The translations under genes were made by a program, and so were the position numbers. This document shows positions 49,558-58,312 of a stretch of DNA of 64,000 nucleotides, one piece after another (position 1 is the first letter of the stretch; the number at the start of each line of letters is the position of its first letter). This stretch comes from Alkanindiges illinoisensis (GTDB taxonomy: Bacteria; Pseudomonadota; Gammaproteobacteria; Pseudomonadales; Moraxellaceae). Location: assembly GCF_004377485.1 (NCBI RefSeq), contig NZ_SNTY01000011.1:1-64000 (forward strand). Reading direction: 5' to 3'. Under the pieces are notes generated by a model, which saw only the letters and a program-made list of their open reading frames with translations, searched no databases and had not been told where the DNA came from.

Positions 49558-50778
49558 CTATTTTGCGGCTTTATCATTTTCTGCTAGCCCGTTTCCTGAT
49601 GACTCATTTTCTAGTGCTTTATGTTGCACAGGCAATGCTTCACCAGAACGACGTTTTAGCCAGTCAGTCACAATCACCCAGGTTGTTTTTACGGCTTGAG
49701 TTCCCGTAAACAGCCCGGCATGACCACCCGGAACCACCTCAAAACTTTTATCCAGTGAACCCACCACCGTCATCACTGCACTGGCCGCACCAATACTGGT
49801 AATCGCATCATTGTCACCTGCAATCGCCAGCAAGGCACATTTAATATTTTTAAAGCTGATCTGGCGTCCACCAATATGAAAATGCCCATGATTCATGCGA
49901 TTGGCCAAGCCAAATTTTTCAATCATCTCGCGCATGGTAGCTCCCGGATAATCCGGCATATTGGTAAACCATTCATTCATGGTGGTATAGCGGCTAACAT
50001 AATCCTGATTGCTGATATTACGGATTAAATCAATATAACTGCTTAGCATGGCTGTGGGTTGTGTGAGCTGAAAACCAATTGAAAGCAGCTTGCCATTCAC
50101 ATGAAACAGTTTTGAATTAAAATCATTTAAATCAAGGCCTGTGAGGCGGCGCATCATGCTGGCCGGTATTGAAAGCAATTGATAAGCCTTACCTATAGCA
50201 CTACTCATCTGATGCATATTTACCGGGGATGCAATAGTGACTAGATTCTTAACCTGATTTTTTCCTTCGGCAGCGGTATAAATCAGTGACAATAACCCAC
50301 CCATGCAATAACCAACAATACTAACCTGCACCTGTCCGCTATGCTCGCGAATCACCGCAACGGCTTTTGGAAACCAGTTTAATGTATAGGTTTCCAGTGA
50401 CAAATAATTTTCACTGCTACCCGGCCGCCCCCAGTCAATCATATAAACCGCAAAACCATGCGCCAGAAAATAACGCACCAGTGATCGTTCAGTCATCAGG
50501 TCAAACACCCAGCCATACACGCCTAGCGGAGGCACCAGCACCAGTGGAATGGCATAGTGTTTTTGTGACACTGCTATGGTATCGCCTTCAACCTGAACGC
50601 GCTCTTCAAGCAAAGGCGGATAATAATAAACAGAAAACAGACCCTCGCGTAGCAATTGCTGACGGATACTTTTATTTTGTAATAAATAACGATGGCGCGA
50701 AAAACGACGGCCTGTCGAATGCTTAAATGCGGCTTTGCTGTATTCAACAAACGATAACCGTGGAAAATGAAATGCCAT
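49558..50778 (-). CDS. PHA-synthase-like alpha/beta hydrolase
   Basis: A 406-residue protein with the PhaC lipase-like box GYCMGG (Cys158), a catalytic Asp in AGDNDAIT and His in GGHAGLF. The N-terminal region is shorter than class I PhaC, and length and layout resemble class III PhaC. No phaE, phaA, phaB or phasin gene is adjacent. It may make polyhydroxyalkanoate with a distant partner or be a different thioesterase or acyltransferase. Confidence 0.75.
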   Translation of the reverse strand: MAFHFPRLSFVEYSKAAFKHSTGRRFSRHRYLLQNKSIRQQLLREGLFSVYYYPPLLEERVQVEGDTIAVSQKHYAIPLVLVPPLGVYGWVFDLMTERSLVRYFLAHGFAVYMIDWGRPGSSENYLSLETYTLNWFPKAVAVIREHSGQVQVSIVGYCMGGLLSLIYTAAEGKNQVKNLVTIASPVNMHQMSSAIGKAYQLLSIPASMMRRLTGLDLNDFNSKLFHVNGKLLSIGFQLTQPTAMLSSYIDLIRNISNQDYVSRYTTMNEWFTNMPDYPGATMREMIEKFGLANRMNHGHFHIGGRQISFKNIKCALLAIAGDNDAITSIGAASAVMTVVGSLDKSFEVVPGGHAGLFTGTQAVKTTWVIVTDWLKRRSGEALPVQHKALENESSGNGLAENDKAAK

Positions 50779-51035
50779 GCAGTGATATCTCGTAATGCAC
50801 TAAAGCAGGAAAGCTGATCTAGAGTAGCAAATTTCCAGAGATGGGGCGAACAATCCGAGCAAAACACATAAAAACCCTTTAATTTTTGCTTGATGATTTG
50901 TCATAAAAAAGAAAGGATTTAACTTAAAGCACACAGTTTGGCAAACGAAGTGTTATCGAAGCTCAGCCCTTCTATGTCCATAATTCTTCTAAAATTTGAG
51001 CTATATTTTTTTGAGCCAAGCTCTGGAGCCCGACA

Positions 51036-51404
51036 ATGATAATGCAATTTACCCCACTCGCCACATTAGCATTAATAGGCCTGATCCTGACTGGTTGTGC
51101 CAGTACGCCCAATGCCACCACCGCCATCCAGCGCGAAAATAATCAGTTTGAAGTTACAGGTCTGGGCAAGTCCAAAACTATTGCCACGAATAATGCGGCC
51201 AGTGCAGCCAATAAAACCTGTCGCAGCAGCACGCCCGTGGTAGTGAATCAGGACATCAAATACAATGGGGTCGTTAGTGAGCAAACCGGGCGCATCATTG
51301 AGCAGGCAGCCAGTGTTATCGGTGTATTAAGTGGTTCAGGCAGCAATTCCATCAGCCGTGATGATGATTACGAAGCAACTTTAACTTTTTACTGCAAAAA
51401 CTAA
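51036..51404 (+). CDS. Small lipoprotein of unknown function
   Basis: A 122-residue protein with a lipoprotein signal peptide: hydrophobic stretch LATLALIGLIL and lipobox LTGC, the modified Cys followed by ASTP. The mature part is polar, has two further cysteines (TCRSS and FYCKN) that could pair, and is rich in Ser, Asn and Thr. GGAG precedes the ATG by 7 bases. No family recognised. Confidence 0.75.
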   Translation: MIMQFTPLATLALIGLILTGCASTPNATTAIQRENNQFEVTGLGKSKTIATNNAASAANKTCRSSTPVVVNQDIKYNGVVSEQTGRIIEQAASVIGVLSGSGSNSISRDDDYEATLTFYCKN

Positions 51405-51448
51405 ATCGGCCTCTATAAAGTGCATTAATTGATCCAGCACAGTAAAAT

Positions 51449-51472
51449 GTCAGCTCAATGAGCTGACTTTTT
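51449..51472 (+). terminator. Terminator after the lipoprotein gene
   Basis: GTCAGCTCA-A-TGAGCTGAC perfect hairpin followed by a T-run. Confidence 0.9.
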
Positions 51473-51490
51473 TATATTTCAAATAATAGA

Positions 51491-51573
51491 CTTCTTTCAT
51501 AAGTTGTACCAACTCGCCTTCGACAGGCTCAGGCAGCGTTGGTAGAGCTTGTCGAAACCAGACTTATGCAAGA
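51491..51573. repeat. Nested and interleaved inverted repeats (REP/MITE-like)
   Basis: Three complementary arm pairs: CATAAGT (51498-51504) with ACTTATG (51562-51568); TACCAAC (51507-51513) with GTTGGTA (51538-51544); and TTCGACAGGCTC (51519-51530) with GAGCTTGTCGAA (51545-51556, one G-T pair). The last two are interleaved, so they exclude each other or form a pseudoknot. The TTCGACA core resembles widespread intergenic repeats in proteobacteria. Confidence 0.75.
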
Positions 51574-51611
51574 GATCTAATAATGACCTAAATGGATATG
51601 ATATCCTAAGC

Positions 51612-52763
51612 TTAGCGATAGCCATCCAGACGTTGCAAAGGCAATTTCTGGCCAATTGCTTTTTCTAGATCGGCCAGTAAAAAGGCATCATCTTCACTGG
51701 CAAAACTGATACTAATGCCATTTTCACCAGCACGGCCAGTACGTCCAATCCGGTGCACATAATCTTCGGCATGTTCAGGCAGGGTATAATTCACCACATG
51801 GCTTACTCCATCCACATGGATACCACGCCCTGCTACATCTGTTGCAATTAGAATCTGGATTTTGCCTTGCTTGAACTGATCCAGCGTTTTAATGCGTTTA
51901 TCCTGTGCAATTTCGCCTGACAAGATACCAACGCTATAATTCTGCTTTTTTAAACGATCATAAAGCTTACGCACCTGATCACGGCGATTAGCAAAAATCA
52001 TTACCTTATCAATAGGTTCCTGGGCTAAAAGCTCTTTTAACAAGCGCTCTTTTTCCTGATTACCCACAATATAAACGCGCTGCTCTACCCGTTCGCTGGT
52101 TTTTTGCTCTGGCTCAATTTCAACCGTGACCGGCTCAAATAGCCATTGTTGCGCCAGATTTAGTACATCGTAGCTAAATGTTGCCGAAAACAATAAGGTC
52201 TGGTGATTTTCCTTAATCGGAGCCTGACGCAGGATGCGCTTGACCGATGGAATAAAGCCCATGTCCAGCAAACGGTCTGCTTCATCAATCACTACAAACT
52301 CAAGCCGATCCAGCCAGACTTCCTTTTGATCCATAAAGTCCATCAGGCGACCCGGTGTTGCCACCAGAATATCTACAAAGTTTTTATCCAGCCCTTTGCG
52401 TTGCAGGTCATAATCCACGCCGCCCAGCAATGTCACAATATTAATATTGGTATGTTTGCACAATGCCTTGGCATCACTTTCAATTTGCAGCGCCAATTCA
52501 CGGGTAGGCGCCATAATCAGGGCACGCGGTTCACCCCGGTAGCGTTGTTCTTCAATCGGATGGTTTAACAGGTCATTCAGTACGCTAATTAAAAAAGCTG
52601 CGGTTTTGCCAGTCCCTGTCTGGGCGCGCCCAATGGCATCATGCCCTGCCAGCGTATAGCGTAAAATCTTTTGCTGAATCGGAGTCATGTGATGATAGCC
52701 AAGATCATCAATGGCACGACGCAAGGAAGGATGCAAATTAACCGCGTCGAAGCTTGAACTCAT
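51612..52763 (-). CDS. rhlB: DEAD-box RNA helicase, RhlB-like
   Basis: A 383-residue helicase core with Q motif (TPIQQK), motif I AQTGTGKT, motif II DEAD, motif III SAT and motif VI HRIGRTGRAG. There is almost no N- or C-terminal extension, unlike RhlE or DeaD, which suits RhlB (RNA degradosome helicase in E. coli). The paralogue assignment is tentative. Confidence 0.85.
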   Translation of the reverse strand: MSSSFDAVNLHPSLRRAIDDLGYHHMTPIQQKILRYTLAGHDAIGRAQTGTGKTAAFLISVLNDLLNHPIEEQRYRGEPRALIMAPTRELALQIESDAKALCKHTNINIVTLLGGVDYDLQRKGLDKNFVDILVATPGRLMDFMDQKEVWLDRLEFVVIDEADRLLDMGFIPSVKRILRQAPIKENHQTLLFSATFSYDVLNLAQQWLFEPVTVEIEPEQKTSERVEQRVYIVGNQEKERLLKELLAQEPIDKVMIFANRRDQVRKLYDRLKKQNYSVGILSGEIAQDKRIKTLDQFKQGKIQILIATDVAGRGIHVDGVSHVVNYTLPEHAEDYVHRIGRTGRAGENGISISFASEDDAFLLADLEKAIGQKLPLQRLDGYR

Positions 52764-52985
52764 ATAAACCTTTCTTTCATAAAATAAATTTTTTGGCCAC
52801 TTGCGTTAAGGCCTTCTTTTCACCCAAAAAAATACGTCCCAGCACTAATGCATGGGACGTACATTCTAGCGGCATTTAATGCACATGAAAACATGTAACA
52901 CCAACTCGCTATCTAACGCCAGATGGATAAAGTGTCTTTAAAAGATTCTTTACCCGTCTGTGCATTACTGCTTTTTTCAGCAAAA

Positions 52986-53198
52986 TTAGTCTAAAGGCTG
53001 AACTTCTTCAGCTTGAAAACCTTTTTGGCCTTTTACTACAGTGAATTCAACACGCTGACCATCACGCAGAGTGCGGTGACCGTCGCCTTGAATTGCACGG
53101 AAGTGAACGAATACATCGTCACCGCCATTGCGCTGAATAAAACCAAAACCTTTAGTATCATTAAACCACTTTACAACACCTTGCTCGCGCGCTGACAT
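52986..53198 (-). CDS. Cold-shock protein (CspA family)
   Basis: A 70-residue single cold-shock domain with RNP1-type KGFGFIQ and RNP2-type DVFVHF motifs, which binds single-stranded RNA and DNA. SD GAGGA precedes the start. CspA-family mRNAs often have long regulatory 5' leaders, and a 380-bp upstream gap is available here. Confidence 0.96.
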   Translation of the reverse strand: MSAREQGVVKWFNDTKGFGFIQRNGGDDVFVHFRAIQGDGHRTLRDGQRVEFTVVKGQKGFQAEEVQPLD

Positions 53199-53578
53199 AT
53201 GTCAATCCTCATATAAAACAAAAGAAGGACTGTCCGGTGTTGCAACAGCAGAGAAACACAGACCATCAAAAAACTTATTTCTTGTTGTCGTAGTCATTCT
53301 GTATATCATTCAACAATTCCAGATCAAATCCAATACCGTATTAAATGAATACTTAATATCGATATGATTTGAGCTTAACATGAAGTGAGCAAGGTGCAAA
53401 GCCAGAAACGATATTGTTTGTAATTAACATGGGATTTCTGTCACATTTACCCAAAATTGTTTGATTTTTAGCCATTTTTATCATGTAACAGTTTTTTATC
53501 ATTTTTTAGAGTCATGCCTCACCAAAGCATTTTATAATAAGTTCAGCAATAAATACGTGTTACGAATAGATAAATTCC
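53199..53578. promoter_or_regulatory. Divergent intergenic region csp / tusA
   Basis: AT-rich 380 bp. On the plus strand a perfect TATAAT at 53533-53538 lies 40 bases before tusA, without a good -35. The minus-strand side probably contains the csp promoter and a long leader. I see no ORF or RNA gene. Confidence 0.4.
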
Positions 53579-53830
53579 ATGCCAGTGAACTCTAAAATGC
53601 CGTTATATAAAAATATCGATGCCACAGGACTTGCCTGTCCCTTACCGCTATTGAAGTTAAAGCAGGCATTGCACAGTATGGGAGCTGGTGAGCAAGTGGT
53701 TTTAAAGGCCAGTGATGCAAATAGTTTGACTGATATTAAGCGGTTTTGTGAAATTTCAGGACATTCTTTTGAAATAATTAGGCAGGAAAATCAACTGTTT
53801 GAATTTTTAATACAAAAGAAAAATTCATAA
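53579..53830 (+). CDS. tusA: TusA-family sulfur carrier protein
   Basis: An 83-residue protein with the family motif DATGLACPLPLLKLKQAL; the persulfide-carrying Cys lies in CPLP. TusA relays sulfur to tRNA 2-thiouridine modification and other pathways. Upstream of rpoH on the same strand, with a gap of 147 bp. The first six codons precede MPLYKN, which may be the true start. Confidence 0.88.
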   Translation: MPVNSKMPLYKNIDATGLACPLPLLKLKQALHSMGAGEQVVLKASDANSLTDIKRFCEISGHSFEIIRQENQLFEFLIQKKNS

Positions 53831-53977
53831 TTTTTAACAAGTTTACCTGATGATACGGTTTGTTGTAACTTTACACAACTAAACCTAATTTCTGCATCGT
53901 TAATTATGCTATAACCTTTATAATTCAACATTAAAGCAACAGGGCCAGCCTTTAAAAGCCCTTATCAAGGAGTTTTC

Positions 53978-54841
53978 ATGAGCGACAGCACTAACCAGCT
54001 GATGCCCTTGTCTTTAACCGCTCCCGGTGTAAACCTGGGTGCCTACATCAGCACTGTTAACCAGATTCCAATCTTAACGGCTGAGCAGGAAAAAGCGCTT
54101 GCTGATCGTTATTTTTATGATCAGGATGTTGATGCTGCCAAGATGCTTGTGATGTCTCACCTGCGCTTTGTGGTTCATATTGCCAGAAGCTATGCGGGTT
54201 ATGGCCTGCCTCAGGCTGATTTGATTCAGGAAGGCAATCTGGGTTTGATGAAAGCGGTGAAACGCTTTGACCCTACAATGGGCGTTCGTCTGGTATCGTT
54301 TGCCGTACACTGGATTAAAGCGGAAATCCATGAATTTGTTATCCGTAACTGGCGAATTGTTAAAGTGGCCACTACAAAGGCACAGCGTAAATTATTCTTT
54401 AATTTACGCAGTTTGAAAAAAGCCAGTCGCAAACTAACGCTGGACGAAGCGGCAGCCATTGCACAAGATTTGAATGTAACGCCTGAGCAAGTGCTTGAAA
54501 TGGAAGGCCGCCTCACAGCTTATGATGCTTCCTTTGAAGCGCAAACCGACGATGACGATGAAGGCCGTGTTGCCCCAGTCATTTATCTGGAAGACAGTCG
54601 CTATGATCCGGCGCGTGAAGTTGAGGACGCAGACTGGGAAGAACACAACAATAATGCTCTGCATGATGCCATGGGTATGCTTGATGACCGTTCACGGACT
54701 ATTTTGCAACGACGCTGGCTGGATGATGAAAAATCTACCCTGCACGAGCTTGCTGCCGAATACAATGTGTCTGCTGAACGTATTCGTCAACTGGAAAAAA
54801 ATGCCATGGAAAAAATCAAGACAGCCATGATGGCAGGTTAG
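53978..54841 (+). CDS. rpoH: RNA polymerase heat-shock sigma factor RpoH (sigma-32)
   Basis: A 287-residue sigma factor. It shows the RpoH box AQRKLFFNLRSLKK, region 2 (DLIQEGNLGLMKAVKRFDP) and the region 4 helix-turn-helix (LHELAAEYNVSAERIRQLEK). SD AAGGAG lies before the ATG. RpoH is controlled in E. coli by leader RNA structure and by proteolysis; I did not resolve a thermosensor here. Confidence 0.97.
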   Translation: MSDSTNQLMPLSLTAPGVNLGAYISTVNQIPILTAEQEKALADRYFYDQDVDAAKMLVMSHLRFVVHIARSYAGYGLPQADLIQEGNLGLMKAVKRFDPTMGVRLVSFAVHWIKAEIHEFVIRNWRIVKVATTKAQRKLFFNLRSLKKASRKLTLDEAAAIAQDLNVTPEQVLEMEGRLTAYDASFEAQTDDDDEGRVAPVIYLEDSRYDPAREVEDADWEEHNNNALHDAMGMLDDRSRTILQRRWLDDEKSTLHELAAEYNVSAERIRQLEKNAMEKIKTAMMAG

Positions 54842-54920
54842 AGGGTGGCTGGTTGAGAAATCATGGCTGATTTATTGATGTTCTAAAGTCAATCCTGTGG
54901 TTAATTCCAGAATCATAAAT

Positions 54921-54952
54921 AAGAGCCATAAAATAGAGATTTATGGCTCTTT
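54921..54952 (+). terminator. rpoH terminator
   Basis: AAGAGCCATAAA / TTTATGGCTCTT perfect 12-bp hairpin followed by T residues. Confidence 0.93.
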
Positions 54953-55070
54953 TATTTTGGGCGAAATGCTGAGTAATCCGTTGAACCTTGATGATCTTGC
55001 CTATGGCATTCATGGTTATTTAAGCTGGTTTTGGGTAAACTAGCAGCCTGCATACTACGGACTCATTTTG

Positions 55071-55436
55071 ATGTGGATTGCTATTGCGGCTATTAATCTG
55101 GCTATTGCCGTTGTGCTTGGTGCATTTGGTGCCCATGGCTTAAAAAGTCGTGCTTCGGTTGATCAACTGGGCTGGTGGCATACTGCAACCGAGTACTTTT
55201 TCTATCATGCCCTTGGTTTACTGGCTATGGGCATTTTGATGAAAATCCTGCCTGAGCTGTCATTCAAAATACCAGCAGCACTTTTGCAGTTGGGAATCAT
55301 CATTTTTTGTGGTTCATTATATCTGATGGCGCTTGGTGCTCCACGCTGGTTTGGGGCGATTACGCCGCTTGGCGGCTTGGCTATGATTGCTGGCTGGCTT
55401 GGTCTGGCATGGATTATGATTCGGGCGCAAACATGA
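55071..55436 (+). CDS. DUF423 (YgdD-like) membrane protein
   Basis: A 121-residue protein with four hydrophobic helices and the family motif LGAFGAHGLK near the N-terminus followed by WHTATEYFFYHALGLL. Function unknown. Its stop overlaps the thiS start (ATGA), so it is translationally linked with thiS-thiG. Confidence 0.88.
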   Translation: MWIAIAAINLAIAVVLGAFGAHGLKSRASVDQLGWWHTATEYFFYHALGLLAMGILMKILPELSFKIPAALLQLGIIIFCGSLYLMALGAPRWFGAITPLGGLAMIAGWLGLAWIMIRAQT

Positions 55437-55654
55437 GTAGCAACATGAACACCTATACCAACGTACACATTAATGGCGAAGCCAGACAGGTGAAATCTGT
55501 CACGCTGGCAGATTTGATCATCGAACTTGGCTTGCAGGATAAACGCCTTGCCGTGGAGCTGGATGAAATGCTGGTGCCAAAAAGCAAACATGCTGAAACC
55601 GCATTATATGAGAATGCAAAAATTGAAATTATTCAAGCTGTTGGTGGAGGTTAA
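55433..55654 (+). CDS. thiS: Sulfur carrier protein ThiS
   Basis: A 73-residue ubiquitin-like carrier ending in Gly-Gly-Gly, the C-terminal GG being thiocarboxylated to donate sulfur for the thiazole ring. The conserved INGE and VELDEMLVPKSK segments are present. An ATG at 55445 (69 residues) is an alternative start; the upstream one overlaps the DUF423 stop. It is followed after 3 bases by thiG. Confidence 0.92.
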   Translation: MSSNMNTYTNVHINGEARQVKSVTLADLIIELGLQDKRLAVELDEMLVPKSKHAETALYENAKIEIIQAVGGG

Positions 55655-55657
55655 TTG

Positions 55658-56527
55658 ATGTCACAGCTCAACACACATTTAAGCAGCGCTGATTCAGATC
55701 TCATCCAATTGAGTGATTCATCCAGCAAATCTGACCAACCATTAATAATTGGCTCTCGACAGTTTAATTCCCGTCTATTGGTAGGCACTGGCAAATACAA
55801 GGATCTGGCTGAAACCGGCGCTGCTATTGAAACCAGTGGTGCTGAAATTGTGACAGTTGCCATTCGTCGGGTGAATATTGGACAAAACCCCGATCAGCCA
55901 AACTTGTTGTCAGTTATTCCTCCAGAAAAATATACCATTTTGCCCAATACGGCAGGCTGTTTTGACGCCGATAGCGCAATCCGTACCTGTATGCTGGCGC
56001 GTGAATTGCTGGATGGGCATAATTTGGTCAAGCTGGAAGTACTGGGCGACCAGAAAACTCTGTATCCCAATGTGGTACATACCTTAAAGGCAGCACGCAC
56101 CCTGATTGATGATGGTTTTGAGGTAATGGTTTATACCTCGGATGACCCAATCATTGCGCAGGAACTTGCAGACATGGGCTGTGTGGCCGTGATGCCTTTG
56201 GGCAGTTTGATTGGCTCTGGCTTGGGCCTCACCAACCCGCACAATATCCGCCTGATTCTGGAAAATGCTGCTCAAAGCAAAAATCAGGTGCCCATTATTG
56301 TTGATGCAGGTGTGGGTACAGCCAGCGATGCAGCCATTGCTATGGAGTTGGGATGTGCGGGTGTGCTGATGAATACAGCCATTGCGGCAGCACAACAACC
56401 AGTACTGATGGCGTCTGCCATGAAAAAAGCCGTTGAGGCTGGCCGCGAGGCTTATCTGGCAGGACGTATGGCTCGCAAGCCTTATGCAGCAGCAAGCTCA
56501 CCAGAAACCGGTTATTTCTTTAAATAA
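55658..56527 (+). CDS. thiG: Thiazole synthase ThiG
   Basis: Condenses deoxyxylulose phosphate, glycine imine and ThiS-thiocarboxylate to the thiazole of thiamine. The 289-residue TIM barrel has [18 protein letters not shown] with the Schiff-base Lys and [11 protein letters not shown]. The N-terminal 30 residues (Ser/Asp-rich) are an extension to the usual length of about 260. GGAGG lies 8 bases before the ATG. Confidence 0.96.
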   Translation: MSQLNTHLSSADSDLIQLSDSSSKSDQPLIIGSRQFNSRLLVGTGKYKDLAETGAAIETSGAEIVTVAIRRVNIGQNPDQPNLLSVIPPEKYTILPNTAGCFDADSAIRTCMLARELLDGHNLVKLEVLGDQKTLYPNVVHTLKAARTLIDDGFEVMVYTSDDPIIAQELADMGCVAVMPLGSLIGSGLGLTNPHNIRLILENAAQSKNQVPIIVDAGVGTASDAAIAMELGCAGVLMNTAIAAAQQPVLMASAMKKAVEAGREAYLAGRMARKPYAAASSPETGYFFK

Positions 56528-56550
56528 TTTGTCGTGGCATGCATTGAATT

Positions 56551-56575
56551 AAGGGGCAGTATTTGCCCCTTTTTA
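56551..56575 (+). terminator. thiG operon terminator
   Basis: AAGGGGCA / TGCCCCTT hairpin followed by five T residues. Confidence 0.92.
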
Positions 56576-56609
56576 TTTAGCATTTTTAGGTGCTGTCAGC
56601 ATGAGAAAG

Positions 56610-57212
56610 CTACACCAAACCTTCTTGTTTTAAACTTTTTTGGACTGCTGGATATTCACTCACCTTTTGCTTATGTACCTGCAAATTGGAAAACTGGCTT
56701 AAATCCAGTTTCATATTGCTGGCCCAGGTTAAAATCACAAACAGGTAAATATCGGCAATACTAATGATATCGCCAGTGACATAAGCCTGCTGCGCCAAAA
56801 CCTGATCAATATAGGTAAAGCGATTGTTGATTTTATCTTTAGCAGCTTTTTTAGCTTCATCACTGGAAGCAGGATTAAATAGCAGCGCAAAGCTTTTATG
56901 AATTTCTGAACCAATAAAAGCCAGCCATTCCACCACACGGATTTTAGGCAAGCCCTGTTCAGGAAATAAATGATAATTTTGCTGACTTTCCGATAAATAC
57001 TGTGCTACTGCTGGCAATTCGGTAATACGCTCGCCACTGTCCAGCTCCAGAGTGGGAACATAACCTTTTGGATTAATCTCATAATAATCACGGCCATCTT
57101 CTGTTTTATGGGTTTTTAAATCTACCCTGACCAGTTCATATTCAACGCCCATATCATTGAGGAGCACATGAATGGTTAAAGGACAGGCACCGGGTGAATA
57201 ATACAATTTCAT
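56610..57212 (-). CDS. Glutathione S-transferase family protein
   Basis: A 200-residue cytosolic GST. It has an N-terminal thioredoxin-like domain (MKLYYSPGACPL, beta-class Cys10) with GYVPTLELDSG and the ELPAVAQYL motif that binds glutathione, then an all-helical domain. Substrate unknown. Confidence 0.9.
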   Translation of the reverse strand: MKLYYSPGACPLTIHVLLNDMGVEYELVRVDLKTHKTEDGRDYYEINPKGYVPTLELDSGERITELPAVAQYLSESQQNYHLFPEQGLPKIRVVEWLAFIGSEIHKSFALLFNPASSDEAKKAAKDKINNRFTYIDQVLAQQAYVTGDIISIADIYLFVILTWASNMKLDLSQFSNLQVHKQKVSEYPAVQKSLKQEGLV

Positions 57213-57349
57213 GAGTTAATCCCTGAGCTGGCAATAGTTTAGGATTTTAGCAGCTTGCAAAAACAGCAGGTTTTGGCCTTTGTTTCAGCATGTTGTGTTT
57301 GCATTAATAGCTCAGATAAAACAGTGTGCTGACTTAAACGGTGAGCTGA

Positions 57350-58252
57350 TCAACGCATAGGTGAGCTAAAGCTCATCACTTGGTCAATCCGGTGCTTATC
57401 CATAAGTAACATCAGTAAACGATCCAGCCCAAAAAAAATTCTACCCTGCTTTAGTATAGTCTGTTGATTTTCTATAACCTGTTCGGCCTGTGTCACTTGT
57501 CCACTTACCAGCTTTAAGCCATCAATGTATAAATTAAACTTGGCTGCTACTGCCATGTCATCATCATTAATATCGGTCTGCGCTGCGGCTGTTTTCTCAA
57601 CCGGGAAATCTGTTAAAAACATAGGCTGGTTATAGCCCAGCGTGGGTTCGACAAAATGGCAAAATAGTCCGTCTAGCCATGCCAGCCGATCCTCGCCATA
57701 ATTAATATTCAAGCCAACACGGCGCGCCAGATTCTTAAGCTGTTTAAGGTCTGCCTGATGCGGATTCATATCAAGCCGTCGTGCAAAGATATCCTGATAA
57801 CTGATCGTTTCAATATCAAATTCATAACCAAATACGTGTGCCAGCAAATCCTGGCTGTCCTGCATGAGTTGCGTAAAAGTGGCATCAGGTGTGTACCACG
57901 CCAGCATGGAAAATTCACTGCTGTGTTTACGCTTGTGTTCATGCACATTATTAGTGTGCTGAAACACCTTGCATATCTGGTAAATCGCGCCACAGCCACA
58001 AGCCAGTAATTGCTGCATGGCCAAGGCAGGCGAAGTCTGCAATGAGATTTGTGGATCGCTACTGTGTTCTCCAGTGATGTGCTGCTGGACGATCATGGCT
58101 CGATTATCACTGTGTGCAGTTGCCTGCAAAATGGGTGTTTCCACCTCTAGCACCTGACGCTGGCCAAAAAACTCACGAATATGCTGATATAAAATGGCCC
58201 GCGCGCGTATGGCCTGTAATCTGTCCGACTGCTGGGAAGTAGATGTATTCAT
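57350..58252 (-). CDS. epmA: EF-P beta-lysine ligase EpmA (GenX/PoxA)
   Basis: A 300-residue lysyl-tRNA-synthetase-like protein without the anticodon domain. It attaches beta-lysine to elongation factor P, which relieves stalling at polyproline. Class II motifs are visible: QVLEVETPIL, LQTSPALAMQQLL and GLDRLLMLL. Sized and shaped for EpmA rather than LysS (about 500). Confidence 0.95.
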   Translation of the reverse strand: MNTSTSQQSDRLQAIRARAILYQHIREFFGQRQVLEVETPILQATAHSDNRAMIVQQHITGEHSSDPQISLQTSPALAMQQLLACGCGAIYQICKVFQHTNNVHEHKRKHSSEFSMLAWYTPDATFTQLMQDSQDLLAHVFGYEFDIETISYQDIFARRLDMNPHQADLKQLKNLARRVGLNINYGEDRLAWLDGLFCHFVEPTLGYNQPMFLTDFPVEKTAAAQTDINDDDMAVAAKFNLYIDGLKLVSGQVTQAEQVIENQQTILKQGRIFFGLDRLLMLLMDKHRIDQVMSFSSPMR

Positions 58253-58312
58253 GGAGCAGGTTTCCGGCTATGGCAGTGGCACTAGAATAATAAACAACAC
58301 TTTCAATTTTGA

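Noticed and set aside
49558-50778. Complete PHA biosynthesis locus
   Set aside because: Only the synthase-like gene is present; no phaA, phaB, phaE or phasin neighbours.
55437-55660. TPP riboswitch before thiS-thiG or thiE
   Set aside because: No CTGAGA or other conserved TPP-box segments found upstream of either unit.
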